From contig JAOZSY010000043.1 in the NCBI GenBank assembly GCA_029939445.1, positions 1 through 14,468 of the forward strand: a stretch of 14,468 nt of DNA. Reading direction: 5' to 3'. Under the pieces are notes generated by a model. That model did not search any database, had not been told where the DNA came from, and saw nothing but the letters and a program-made list of their open reading frames with translations. Positions 6,448 through 13,983 of the stretch are shown here, in pieces (the stretch's first letter is position 1; every line of letters begins with the position of its first letter). A program made the translations under genes and the position numbers. This stretch comes from Bacteroidales bacterium (GTDB lineage: Bacteria > Bacteroidota > Bacteroidia > Bacteroidales > UBA1556).

Positions 6448-8166
6448 TTAATTCCGTATCAAATTATAGGATAATTTAGTTTTATTACCTTTGGAATCGG
6501 TAGCAGAAATTACAAACTTATGCTTGCCTGCTTCAAAATGCTTATCAATAATGTAATATAGGTGTTCTCTTTTAGGGTCGTATTCCAATAATACCCATTG
6601 GTTGTTAATGCTTGCGCTATATTTTTTTATGCCCGATAAATCATCTTGTACTTTAAAACTTATAAGTCTTTGTTTTGTAATATTCTTATTCTCATAAATA
6701 TTTTTTGGCTTTAGTACAGGGGCAATAGTATCAATATCAATATAATACCTACCAAAACTTCTAGTTTTGGTACTAAGCCACCCATTTGAATATTCACCTC
6801 CTTCATATACTCTTATGTCTTTACTATTTAGGCTAATAATACATAGTTTACTCTTGTTCTTAATGCTATCGGGATTAATAACTCTTATCTTAAGTTTGCT
6901 GTATTTATGAAGAGGTACTCCAATTTCAAAAATATTGCATAATTTACTATAAGTACTATATTTATTATCTTCACTTTTAGCATGGAATTGCTGCGAACTA
7001 TAAAATGCTCCCTTTGGAATTACTATCTCAAAATTCTCTGCTTTATAAATATTCTCATGATTCCAATCAAATATATTTGCATTTAGAACTTCTTTATGAT
7101 CATTGCTTTTAATATACTTTACAAACACCTCTAAAGTAACACTTTGCCCTGCAAAATCGTAAGCAATAATCTTTACCTTATGAGCTTTACTATCGTTTAG
7201 CAACATAATTCCATTATTCATTACATTACTAATATTTAATAGGTGAGTGTTTTCTTCTTTTAGCGATCGCTGAAACCTTTGTTTCTTGCTTTTAAAAGTA
7301 CTATAATCAATATATGAGTTTATATACCTTTTTTCGCTAAAACTAATTTTCTCAGCAGTAAATCTTGAGTATAAAGTGTCATCAAAATAGAATTCTAATT
7401 TATAGTATCCATTTTTATTATTAGCACCATTAAATCTATCGAATCCTTCAATAGCAGGGTAGAACTGTGTTGATGAGATATTTATGGTATCCTTAAACTT
7501 CTTATAAACTATGGATTTATCTTGATATAAAGTAAACTCCTGAACTTCAGAATTATCGTATTTATAATAATTATAGATTCTTAGTTTACGCATTATTGGA
7601 TATCTATTATCATTTACTTTTATGCCAAACAAAAGAGGGTTTATTGGTTGCTGCGCTCCATTGCGAATTTCGAAATGCACATGCGGTCCGCCAGAGCTTC
7701 CACTATTTCCACTGTACGCAATAAGCTCTCCTTGCTTAACGGATATCTGCCCTTTTGTAGGAAATATTTCTACAGCAAATTTCTGTTGTTTATACTGCGT
7801 TTGTTTCACTAATTTGGCAATGCTGTCACTGTATTTATCGAGGTGTGCATAAACACTCACATAGCCATTAGGATGAGTTATATACAAAGCATTGCCATAA
7901 CCCCACGGCGAAACCTTTATACGAGAAACATAGCCGTCAGCTGTTGCTAGTACACGTTTGCCAATTACTCCTTGTGTTTTAATATCTAGCCCCGTATGGA
8001 AATGATTAGATCTTAATTCGCCAAAACTACCCGATAGTATTATGGGTATGTCTAAAGGTGATATAAAATAATTTTGAGGGTAATTATTCTGTGCCTTTAA
8101 TTCAATACTTGTATTGAGTATTGTTAAGAGTAATAATACTGAATATATGCTATTTGTAATCTTCAT
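6448..8166 (-). CDS. Exported M23 family (LytM-type) metallopeptidase
   Basis: A 572-residue secreted or envelope-anchored zinc peptidase predicted to cut peptidoglycan cross-links. A signal peptide spans about 1-25 (hydrophobic core YSVLLLLTIL, ending LKAQ). The M23 domain (about 45-185) retains all expected residues: HxxxD in NHFHTGLDI (His57, Asp61), a His in VYAHLD (His108), and HxH in PHVHFEIR (His162, His164). A Lys/Gln-rich insertion (about 115-140) lies before the HxH strand. The remaining ~385 residues are an uncharacterised, strand-rich C-terminal extension containing a stretch like a beta-sandwich (VQDDLSGIKKYSASINNQWV). The complete active site argues for an enzyme rather than a degenerate regulator. 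The start overlaps the end of the TPR gene by 17 bp, so the two are likely translationally coupled. There is no room for a terminator before the convergent neighbour. Confidence 0.92.
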   Translation of the reverse strand: MKITNSIYSVLLLLTILNTSIELKAQNNYPQNYFISPLDIPIILSGSFGELRSNHFHTGLDIKTQGVIGKRVLATADGYVSRIKVSPWGYGNALYITHPNGYVSVYAHLDKYSDSIAKLVKQTQYKQQKFAVEIFPTKGQISVKQGELIAYSGNSGSSGGPHVHFEIRNGAQQPINPLLFGIKVNDNRYPIMRKLRIYNYYKYDNSEVQEFTLYQDKSIVYKKFKDTINISSTQFYPAIEGFDRFNGANNKNGYYKLEFYFDDTLYSRFTAEKISFSEKRYINSYIDYSTFKSKKQRFQRSLKEENTHLLNISNVMNNGIMLLNDSKAHKVKIIAYDFAGQSVTLEVFVKYIKSNDHKEVLNANIFDWNHENIYKAENFEIVIPKGAFYSSQQFHAKSEDNKYSTYSKLCNIFEIGVPLHKYSKLKIRVINPDSIKNKSKLCIISLNSKDIRVYEGGEYSNGWLSTKTRSFGRYYIDIDTIAPVLKPKNIYENKNITKQRLISFKVQDDLSGIKKYSASINNQWVLLEYDPKREHLYYIIDKHFEAGKHKFVISATDSKGNKTKLSYNLIRN

Positions 8167-10756
8167 TTTTTAAACCTTTATAATAGTATTTCTTATACTT
8201 TTTGAATGACTTTTTATTCCCAAACCTAATATTATAAAGAGGTTTCTTGCTAGAATTAGTATATTTCTTATTATCTTTCAATCCCAATTTTTGCATGCAT
8301 TCTTGGGCTGTGCTTTTTGCAATATCATTGTTGTTCTCATCTGCTAATAACCATATTTCGAATGCAAGTTCTGTTTCCTTATTATTAAGAGCCGATTGTA
8401 TGCAATATGTATATACCTCTTTATTATTAGCATCTTTGGCAAACTTACTTAGTGTGTATTTACTAATTTTTGATGGTATGGAATCATAAATATCTTCAGT
8501 TGCTTTATATATCTCAATTGCTTTTTTGCTATCTTTATTTTTACTGTACTCCTTGCTTTCTAAAACTAGTAGTTGATAATGTATTTCATTTTTATATATA
8601 ATAAGCAACGATCGAGGATAAGTCTCATTTAGAGCAGTTTTAGGGTGTTCTTCGGAAATACTAATGGCAGTATCGCAATAGCTTTTCATCGAAACATAAT
8701 CCTTAAAATCAATGCTTATTCTTGATTTCTTCATTAGGGCATTAAAAGCTTTGCTTTGCTCAGAATTTTCTTTCTTTTGGAGCTCGGTTCTTACCTTTGC
8801 TAGTGAAATTAATATCATTGAATCTTCTTGAAGATTATTCTCCTCAATTTCCTCCAATGATTTATTAAGTATGGTATTTGCCGAATTAAACCTCTTTGCC
8901 CAGGCATTTAGATTTGCTTTATCCAACTGTTTTAGAATAGACCTCTTGGCACTTTTATTTATACAATAGCTAAGTGAGTCCTTCGTGTCAATATTAAACT
9001 CTTGTTTTATACTATTTGCAGTTTTGTAATTTGAATATGCCTTTGAATAATCACCACTTTCAAAATATGCGTCTCCTTTTTTAATATGCAATCTATATGA
9101 GCTTTTGGCTGTTTGTTCAGGACTAATATCTGCAATTTCAAAAGTGCTATATTCCTGTTTTTCAATAATCTTACTATGCTCAATTATTTCTTTTGCTGCC
9201 TTGGAATTTGAATAGCTATCATCTGATAATTGTTCCTCAGTTTGCTTAATAAATGCAATTGCATTGTCAAGAGAATATAGTTGCGCTATGCTATCGGCAT
9301 GGTGGAGGTAGGCATTAGATTGTTGCTTATTGCTAGCCGACTCAATGCTTAAGCGCAAGTATTGTGTAATTAATAGTGTATATAATGCTTTTGCGTCTTT
9401 ATTAGACTCTATAGCTTCCGAAAATTTCTCCTGATATCTGCTAGCAGCGTCAAGATAATCCTCTGTCATATCAAATCTGCCACGTCGCATTGATGCACTT
9501 GCAATACTTATATATGATTTGTAAATTCCATGACGGGCAGTATTTATTGCCGAGTCTTGGTAGCTCTCGCAAGATAGGATATGCATGTTTACAGTACAAA
9601 AAGTCTTTGCTTCTCCAAGTATCCTTAACCCTTCGGTAAAACGCTCTTCTTTATTTAATGCAATACCTTTTTGTAGCATTGCATTATAATTTAGCAAAGC
9701 GAGTTCGTTAGCTTTTATATAATCACTTCTGATTTCTAATATTCTATTTAAGTAAATTCCAGCATCACTATATTTCTTCTGATTATAATCGTATAAAGCA
9801 AGTTCATATAAGGCTGGAAAATACTCTGGATTAAAATCTATCGATTTATCAAAATATTCTATTGATTTATTATTATTACTATCATTCTTATATTCAATAC
9901 CCTTTGAATAGAATAAAGAATCCAATACATTTATTTTACTAATGTATAATAAATAGAGCGAGTCTATTAGGCTTTTTGTATTAAGGTAATCCATATAAAT
10001 TCCTGCAGGGTCAGTCTCTTTTAGCGAAAGATATGATTCGTATTTTGGAATTTCTATCTTATTTATACCTATGTTAATATACTTAATATCAATGCTTTGT
10101 AATAGCAATTTATCAATATTATCAGCATCAAGTTTTACTATGTCTTTTTTAATATTACTAATCTTTTCTCCATCAGAGTAGTATTGTTTAATATAGTTTA
10201 TTGATTTATGAAAGTTATCTTTTTGGTCTTTATGAAAATAGTAAGATAATTCCTCTTTCGAAATGGTGTAGGAGGCAAGCCCTGTAATATCTGTAAAGTT
10301 GCTATCAAATATTGTTTTGTTTTGACTGTTTAATTCCAAATAGATTTTTCTTTTCTGAATTTCTTTACTATTATTCTCAAATATGGAATATGAATAATAA
10401 ACAGTTTCGGGCAAACAAGCTTTACTGAAATTAAAGCCCTTATATGTAAAATTTCCCTCAGAAATTACACTATCGATACTTATGCTCAGTATATAGTTGT
10501 TGCCGTCTTTTATTAGCTTAGTTTGGCTATTAGATTTTATATAATACTTAAAGAAGGATCGCATTCTGGATTGCGCTTCTGATAATTCAATAATAAAGAA
10601 ATTAGGCAAACTATTATTATCTTCATATGCATTAAATTTAAATTCAATGTCCAAATTATGCTCCTCTTGGTATACAGTCATCTTTTGCGCAGTAAGATTA
10701 TACGGCATTATAATAACTAATATAAGAAGGAAGTATTTGATAATTATGTTTGGCAT
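8150..10756 (-). CDS. Exported tetratricopeptide-repeat protein
   Basis: An 868-residue protein with an N-terminal signal peptide (hydrophobic 5-19, ending LTAQ at 21-24). It is predicted to lie in the periplasm or at the outer membrane. After an N-terminal strand-rich region (about 30-165) the protein is almost wholly helical. TPR-like pairs are readable at about 281-350 (SIEYFDKSIDFNPEYFPALY and YSDAGIYLNRILEIRSDYIK) and about 556-590 (GDAYFESGDYSKAYSNYKTA), with weaker ones around 680-710. TPR arrays are scaffolds for protein binding. The C-terminal tail is very basic (KKSFKKYKKYYYKG). The gene overlaps the downstream M23 peptidase by 17 bp in a different frame, so the protein could recruit, regulate or position that hydrolase; this is inference. 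No promoter of the consensus type is evident upstream. Confidence 0.88.
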   Translation of the reverse strand: MPNIIIKYFLLILVIIMPYNLTAQKMTVYQEEHNLDIEFKFNAYEDNNSLPNFFIIELSEAQSRMRSFFKYYIKSNSQTKLIKDGNNYILSISIDSVISEGNFTYKGFNFSKACLPETVYYSYSIFENNSKEIQKRKIYLELNSQNKTIFDSNFTDITGLASYTISKEELSYYFHKDQKDNFHKSINYIKQYYSDGEKISNIKKDIVKLDADNIDKLLLQSIDIKYINIGINKIEIPKYESYLSLKETDPAGIYMDYLNTKSLIDSLYLLYISKINVLDSLFYSKGIEYKNDSNNNKSIEYFDKSIDFNPEYFPALYELALYDYNQKKYSDAGIYLNRILEIRSDYIKANELALLNYNAMLQKGIALNKEERFTEGLRILGEAKTFCTVNMHILSCESYQDSAINTARHGIYKSYISIASASMRRGRFDMTEDYLDAASRYQEKFSEAIESNKDAKALYTLLITQYLRLSIESASNKQQSNAYLHHADSIAQLYSLDNAIAFIKQTEEQLSDDSYSNSKAAKEIIEHSKIIEKQEYSTFEIADISPEQTAKSSYRLHIKKGDAYFESGDYSKAYSNYKTANSIKQEFNIDTKDSLSYCINKSAKRSILKQLDKANLNAWAKRFNSANTILNKSLEEIEENNLQEDSMILISLAKVRTELQKKENSEQSKAFNALMKKSRISIDFKDYVSMKSYCDTAISISEEHPKTALNETYPRSLLIIYKNEIHYQLLVLESKEYSKNKDSKKAIEIYKATEDIYDSIPSKISKYTLSKFAKDANNKEVYTYCIQSALNNKETELAFEIWLLADENNNDIAKSTAQECMQKLGLKDNKKYTNSSKKPLYNIRFGNKKSFKKYKKYYYKGLKNEDYK

Positions 10757-10796
10757 TCTTTTTATTGTTTGTCTGTATTTACAACGTTTTTAAGAC

Positions 10797-10817
10797 AAAT
10801 TATTGTAATAATAATTT
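10797..10817. other. AT-only perfect inverted repeat between pssA and the TPR gene
   Basis: AAATTATT (10797-10804) and AATAATTT (10810-10817) form an 8-bp stem with a 5-nt loop. It lies 20 bp past the pssA stop and 41 bp before the TPR start, both on the minus strand. The stem has no G or C and no U-run follows, so it is at best a weak terminator or leader hairpin. Confidence 0.3.
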
Positions 10818-10836
10818 CTGAGATTAATTCTTTTAT

Positions 10837-11571
10837 TTATTTTTTAGATAATAAGTTATTAGCAATAGACATTAGCACATAAAGTGGAATAATTATTAAA
10901 ATAGCCATATACATCCATTGGTAAAAAACAACTAATAATAAAACACTAATGCTTAAAAAAAAATATCTTATTTTATTATCGTTCCAAGTCAGGTTTTTGA
11001 ATTTAAGAGCAAAAAGAGGTAGTTCGGCAACCAATAAGTATGATAATACAATTGATAAACCACCTAAAACGTATGCATTGCTAATAAGTTGATGAAATTC
11101 TGGACAGTTGCAAGTAGTACTATATGTAGCAAAAGATAATGCTCCAATAAATAAAGCATTGGCAGGAGTTGGTAATCCAATAAAGCTAGATGTTTGTCGG
11201 TCATCAATATTAAATTTTGCTAAGCGAAAACCACTAAGAGCAGCAATAATAAATGCAATCATAGGAAAAACTCTAACTTCCATTACTTCATAATTAACAA
11301 TGGGAGTATGGCTATTTAATAGTAGGTTGTACATTATTATAGATGGAAGCACTCCAAATGTAACCATGTCGGATAATGAATCAAGTTCAGCACCAAGAGG
11401 ACCCGACACTTTTAGTAAACGAGCTACCATTCCGTCAAAAAAATCGAAGCCAGCACCTGCTATCATTAACCAGAATGCTAGTTCCCAATGCCCGTTCATT
11501 GCAGAAATAATTCCGCTTACACCACTTATAAGATTCAGTAAAGTTATTATATTAGGAATATGTTTTTTCAC
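10837..11571 (-). CDS. pssA: CDP-diacylglycerol--serine O-phosphatidyltransferase
   Basis: Integral membrane enzyme of 244 residues that joins CDP-diacylglycerol and L-serine to give phosphatidylserine and CMP, the precursor of phosphatidylethanolamine. The CDP-alcohol phosphatidyltransferase motif DGxxARx8GxxxDxxxD is complete: Asp46, Gly47, Ala50, Arg51, Gly60, Asp64, Asp68. The N-terminus (HIPNIITLLNLISGVSG) is typical of the PssA subgroup, which helps separate it from PgsA. Several hydrophobic helices follow to the C-terminus. The start is GTG at 11571, preceded in frame by TGA two codons earlier, so no upstream start is possible. A TATTTTTG -7 box lies about 26 bp upstream. No psd gene is adjacent; the decarboxylase must be elsewhere. 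Confidence 0.94.
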   Translation of the reverse strand: MKKHIPNIITLLNLISGVSGIISAMNGHWELAFWLMIAGAGFDFFDGMVARLLKVSGPLGAELDSLSDMVTFGVLPSIIMYNLLLNSHTPIVNYEVMEVRVFPMIAFIIAALSGFRLAKFNIDDRQTSSFIGLPTPANALFIGALSFATYSTTCNCPEFHQLISNAYVLGGLSIVLSYLLVAELPLFALKFKNLTWNDNKIRYFFLSISVLLLVVFYQWMYMAILIIIPLYVLMSIANNLLSKK

Positions 11572-11596
11572 AAGTCAATAGTTTGATTTTAAAGTA

Positions 11597-11604
11597 CAAA
11601 AATA
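11597..11604 (-). promoter_or_regulatory. Candidate -7 promoter box for pssA
   Basis: On the minus strand 11604-11597 reads TATTTTTG, matching TAnnTTTG. It predicts a short leader of about 20 nt before the GTG start. No TTG lies at the expected -33 distance, so support rests on the -7 box and its position. Confidence 0.4.
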
Positions 11605-11668
11605 GGAATTTAAATACTTTAACTCATTAATACTCATCAATACTTATTATTTAGCATTGTTGAAAAGT

Positions 11669-11695
11669 AAAGCTTCTAAAAGCTTTGTGTTTTTT
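11669..11695. terminator. Possible hairpin terminator between YitT and pssA
   Basis: AAAGCTT (11669-11675) and AAGCTTT (11680-11686) form a 7-bp stem with a 4-nt loop. On the plus strand GTGTTTTTT follows, but no plus-strand gene precedes it. On the minus strand, where it would lie about 165 bp past the YitT stop, only ACTTTTC follows. Its role is therefore doubtful. Confidence 0.3.
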
Positions 11696-11786
11696 AATAA
11701 TAATTGTAGAGATTACTCTAAAAATAGGGTAAAGGCATCCTAGTTATAGGTTTTAATTTAATGATAGTACTTCATAAAAGATCATC

Positions 11787-11840
11787 GAATTACAGATTAA
11801 TGAATACAGATTACCGAATACCAAACACCAAATACCAAAT
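11787..11840. repeat. Degenerate short tandem repeats after the YitT gene
   Basis: GAATTACAGATTA (11787-11799) is echoed by GAATACAGATTA (11802-11813). Then ACCAAAC, ACCAAAT, ACCAAAT run as three adjoining 7-bp units (11820-11840). The tract ends 10 bp from the YitT stop codon. It looks like slippage-derived simple sequence. Confidence 0.6.
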
Positions 11841-11849
11841 AGACAATAC

Positions 11850-12722
11850 CTAATGAAAAGGCTTCTTCTTTACAACGCCACCATGCACCTCGCCAAGTAT
11901 ATGTTCAGCAACAAATGCCTTGCTATCTACTTCAAGTACTTTTCTTATAACTCTATTTACCTCTAATCGAGTAACAATTACATATACAACCTCAATATCG
12001 TCATCATCACATTTTGCTCTTCCGCCTCTTGCGTGGTATAGGGTTACGCTCTTATTAAGTTCGTCGGTAAGCAATAGTTTTATATCTTGATGCTTATCCG
12101 ATACTATAGTAAGTCCGTAATATTCTTCTATACCATGAATTACAAAATCTACAGTTTTGGAAGCCACAAAATAGGTTAGTAGCGAATAAAGAGCTGTTTC
12201 TATGCCAAGAATATATCCTGCAAAAGAAAATATAATTACGTTTAGAATAAGTATAGTATCACCAACTGATAAAAATGACCTTTGGCTGATGGAAAGAGCC
12301 AAAACCTCTGTGCCATCAATTACGGAATTGCCTCTTACCGCAAAACCTATACCTAGGCCTAGAAAGAAACCTCCAAAGATTGCTATTAATAAAGTGTCAG
12401 AAGTGATAATTGGGAAATGTATAAAAGCTATTGTAGAAGCAAGTAATACAATTGCAATGATACTTAATACTGCAAAGCGAATATTGATTCTAATTCCTCC
12501 CCAAATAATAAACGGGATGTTTATAACTATTATCCAAAGGTATAATGGCAGGCCAGTAGTATGTGCCAAAAGCATGGAAATACCTGTCACTCCGCCATCA
12601 ATAAAATCATTGGGAATAAGAAAAGACTCTAAGCCAAAGGATGCTGAGATAACTCCCAATAATATTAGTAGGATACTCTTTATATTCTTTATTATAACGG
12701 TTTTTGTAATAGTTATCTTCAT
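11850..12722 (-). CDS. YitT family membrane protein (YitT_membrane plus DUF2179)
   Basis: A 290-residue integral membrane protein of the YitT family, whose function is not established. About five hydrophobic segments occupy residues 16-190. They carry the family's two internal-repeat signatures, IPNDFIDGGVTGIS (36-49) and GNSVIDGTEVLAL (131-143). A soluble C-terminal domain (about 205-280) matches the DUF2179 plan: SVTLYHARGGRAK, then VVYVIVTRLEVNRVIRKVLE, then VDSKAFV. The CDDDD cluster (238-242) falls where the family usually has a short loop. The protein is full length, with an ATG start at 12722. It is transcribed divergently from tag across a 102-bp gap; TATCTTTA on the minus strand may be its -7 box. 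No neighbour suggests a specific substrate. Confidence 0.92.
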   Translation of the reverse strand: MKITITKTVIIKNIKSILLILLGVISASFGLESFLIPNDFIDGGVTGISMLLAHTTGLPLYLWIIVINIPFIIWGGIRINIRFAVLSIIAIVLLASTIAFIHFPIITSDTLLIAIFGGFFLGLGIGFAVRGNSVIDGTEVLALSISQRSFLSVGDTILILNVIIFSFAGYILGIETALYSLLTYFVASKTVDFVIHGIEEYYGLTIVSDKHQDIKLLLTDELNKSVTLYHARGGRAKCDDDDIEVVYVIVTRLEVNRVIRKVLEVDSKAFVAEHILGEVHGGVVKKKPFH

Positions 12723-12745
12723 ATAAATTTGCTTTTAATATTCGA

Positions 12746-12753
12746 TAAAGATA
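12746..12753 (-). promoter_or_regulatory. Weak candidate -7 box for the YitT gene
   Basis: On the minus strand 12753-12746 reads TATCTTTA, one base from TAnnTTTG, 24 bp before the start codon. No -33 TTG is visible. The whole 102-bp gap between YitT and tag is almost purely A and T and must hold both promoters. Confidence 0.28.
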
Positions 12754-12824
12754 ATAGATATTAGCCTTAATTATATATTGTAATTTTATATATTTACAAA
12801 ATATTAAATTTATGCTAAATAATT

Positions 12825-13400
12825 GTGAATAAAGAAGATAAAAATATCGAAAGATGTAGCTGGGTAAACCTTAAAAATGAGATATATATTTATTATCACG
12901 ATAATGAGTGGGGAGTTGAGAAACACGATGATAATGAGTTGTTTGAGATGCTTATACTTGAAGGAGCACAAGCAGGTTTGGCATGGGAAACAGTGCTTAA
13001 TAAAAGATATAATTACCGTATTGCTTTCGATAATTTTGATCCTAAAATAGTTTCCAATTATGATGAACAAAAATATGAAGAACTACTACAAAATAAAGGA
13101 ATCATACGTAATAGACTGAAGATAAGGTCTGCAATAAGAAATGCTAAGGTGTTTATTGAAATTCAGAAAGAGTTTGCTAGTTTTGATAGTTATATTTGGG
13201 CATTTGTTAATGGAAAACCTATTGTAAACTCATTTACTAAAGAAAATGCTCCTGCTAAAACTGAACTCTCGGATATAATATCAAAAGATTTGAAAAAACG
13301 AGGGATGAATTTCGTTGGTTCAACTATAATCTATGCTTATATGCAATCCATAGGTATGGTAAATGATCATGAGATAAACTGCTTTAAACATAAACGATGA
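12825..13400 (+). CDS. tag: DNA-3-methyladenine glycosylase I
   Basis: A 191-residue base-excision repair enzyme that removes 3-methyladenine from alkylated DNA, leaving an abasic site. The HhH-superfamily Tag fold is clear by comparison with E. coli Tag. The zinc site is complete: Cys11 (RCSW), His25 (YYHDNEWG), then His182 and Cys186 (NDHEINCF). The substrate-binding Glu46 and Trp54 lie in LEGAQAGLAWETVL, and GIIRNRLKI and KKRGMNFVGSTIIYAYMQ are conserved. The start is GTG at 12825; an in-frame TAA at 12816-12818 rules out earlier starts and no ATG lies before the essential Cys11. The first ten residues are a short charged leader. Its stop overlaps the ogt start (ATGA), so the two repair genes are co-expressed. 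Confidence 0.96.
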   Translation: MNKEDKNIERCSWVNLKNEIYIYYHDNEWGVEKHDDNELFEMLILEGAQAGLAWETVLNKRYNYRIAFDNFDPKIVSNYDEQKYEELLQNKGIIRNRLKIRSAIRNAKVFIEIQKEFASFDSYIWAFVNGKPIVNSFTKENAPAKTELSDIISKDLKKRGMNFVGSTIIYAYMQSIGMVNDHEINCFKHKR

Positions 13401-13897
13401 AAAATATAAATATACAGTATTATAAGTCAATAATAGGAGAGCTAATAATAGGTTCATACGATGGTAATTTATGCTTAATCGACTATCGATATCGTAAGAT
13501 GAGAGATAGAATTGATAATAGAATAAAAACGCATCTAAAGGCAGAGTATATAATACATAATAGTGAAATTATAAAAGAAACAATAAAGCAGCTTGAAGAG
13601 TATTTTGTGCAAAAACGAGATAAATTTGATATTCCTTTAATAATGCTTGGCTCTGATTTTCAGAAACAAGTTTGGGAAGCGCTTATTAATATTCCTTATG
13701 GCACAACAGTTAGTTATAAGGCTCTTTCGGAAAAAATAGGAAATCCCAAAGCGGTTAGGGCAGTGGCTAATGCAAATGGTGCCAATGCTATTGCTATTAT
13801 TATCCCATGCCATAGGGTAGTAGCTAGCAATGGTGGTTTGGGAGGCTATGCTGGTGGTTTGGATGCGAAAAGAGTGTTGCTTAAATTAGAAGTTTAA
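13397..13897 (+). CDS. ogt: Methylated-DNA--protein-cysteine S-methyltransferase
   Basis: A 166-residue suicide repair protein that transfers the methyl group from O6-methylguanine (and O4-methylthymine) in DNA to its own cysteine. The active-site motif IIPCHRV places the acceptor at Cys138. The recognition-helix region includes the Arg finger in KAVRAVANANGAN (Arg121), and GGLGGYAGGLDAKRVLL follows as expected. The N-terminal ribonuclease-H-like domain (about 5-75) is present, and there is no Ada-type zinc or AraC domain, so it is the plain Ogt form. A usual Lys in NANGKN is Ala here (Ala129), a minor variation. It overlaps tag by 4 bp (ATGA), so both are translated from one message. Only a weak plus-strand hairpin lies downstream. 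Confidence 0.96.
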   Translation: MKNINIQYYKSIIGELIIGSYDGNLCLIDYRYRKMRDRIDNRIKTHLKAEYIIHNSEIIKETIKQLEEYFVQKRDKFDIPLIMLGSDFQKQVWEALINIPYGTTVSYKALSEKIGNPKAVRAVANANGANAIAIIIPCHRVVASNGGLGGYAGGLDAKRVLLKLEV

Positions 13898-13927
13898 TCT
13901 AATTATTAGTCTATTTCTGATATAAAC

Positions 13928-13961
13928 AAAAAAAAGCCCTTATGTTTCCATAAGAGCTTTT
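13928..13961 (-). terminator. Rho-independent terminator of ahcY
   Basis: On the minus strand 13960-13949 (AAAGCTCTTATG) and 13944-13933 (CATAAGGGCTTT) form a 12-bp stem with one U-G wobble, closed by a GAAA tetraloop. Eight T residues follow. It lies 23 bp past the ahcY stop. On the plus strand the wobble becomes a C-A mismatch and only TTTTG follows, so termination of tag-ogt from the other side would be weaker. Confidence 0.9.
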
Positions 13962-13983
13962 GTGAAATATTATTGAGATAATA

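Noticed and set aside
12202..12726. A 174-codon open frame on the plus strand opposite the YitT gene
   Set aside because: It is the antisense of a clear YitT coding sequence, its translation is low-complexity I/P/K-rich, and no family is recognisable. Other long antisense frames (for example opposite pssA and the LptF/LptG-type permease) were dropped for the same reason.
13898..13983. SAM- or SAH-type riboswitch linked to ahcY
   Set aside because: This segment is downstream of ahcY and is explained by the terminator; the ahcY leader lies outside the window.
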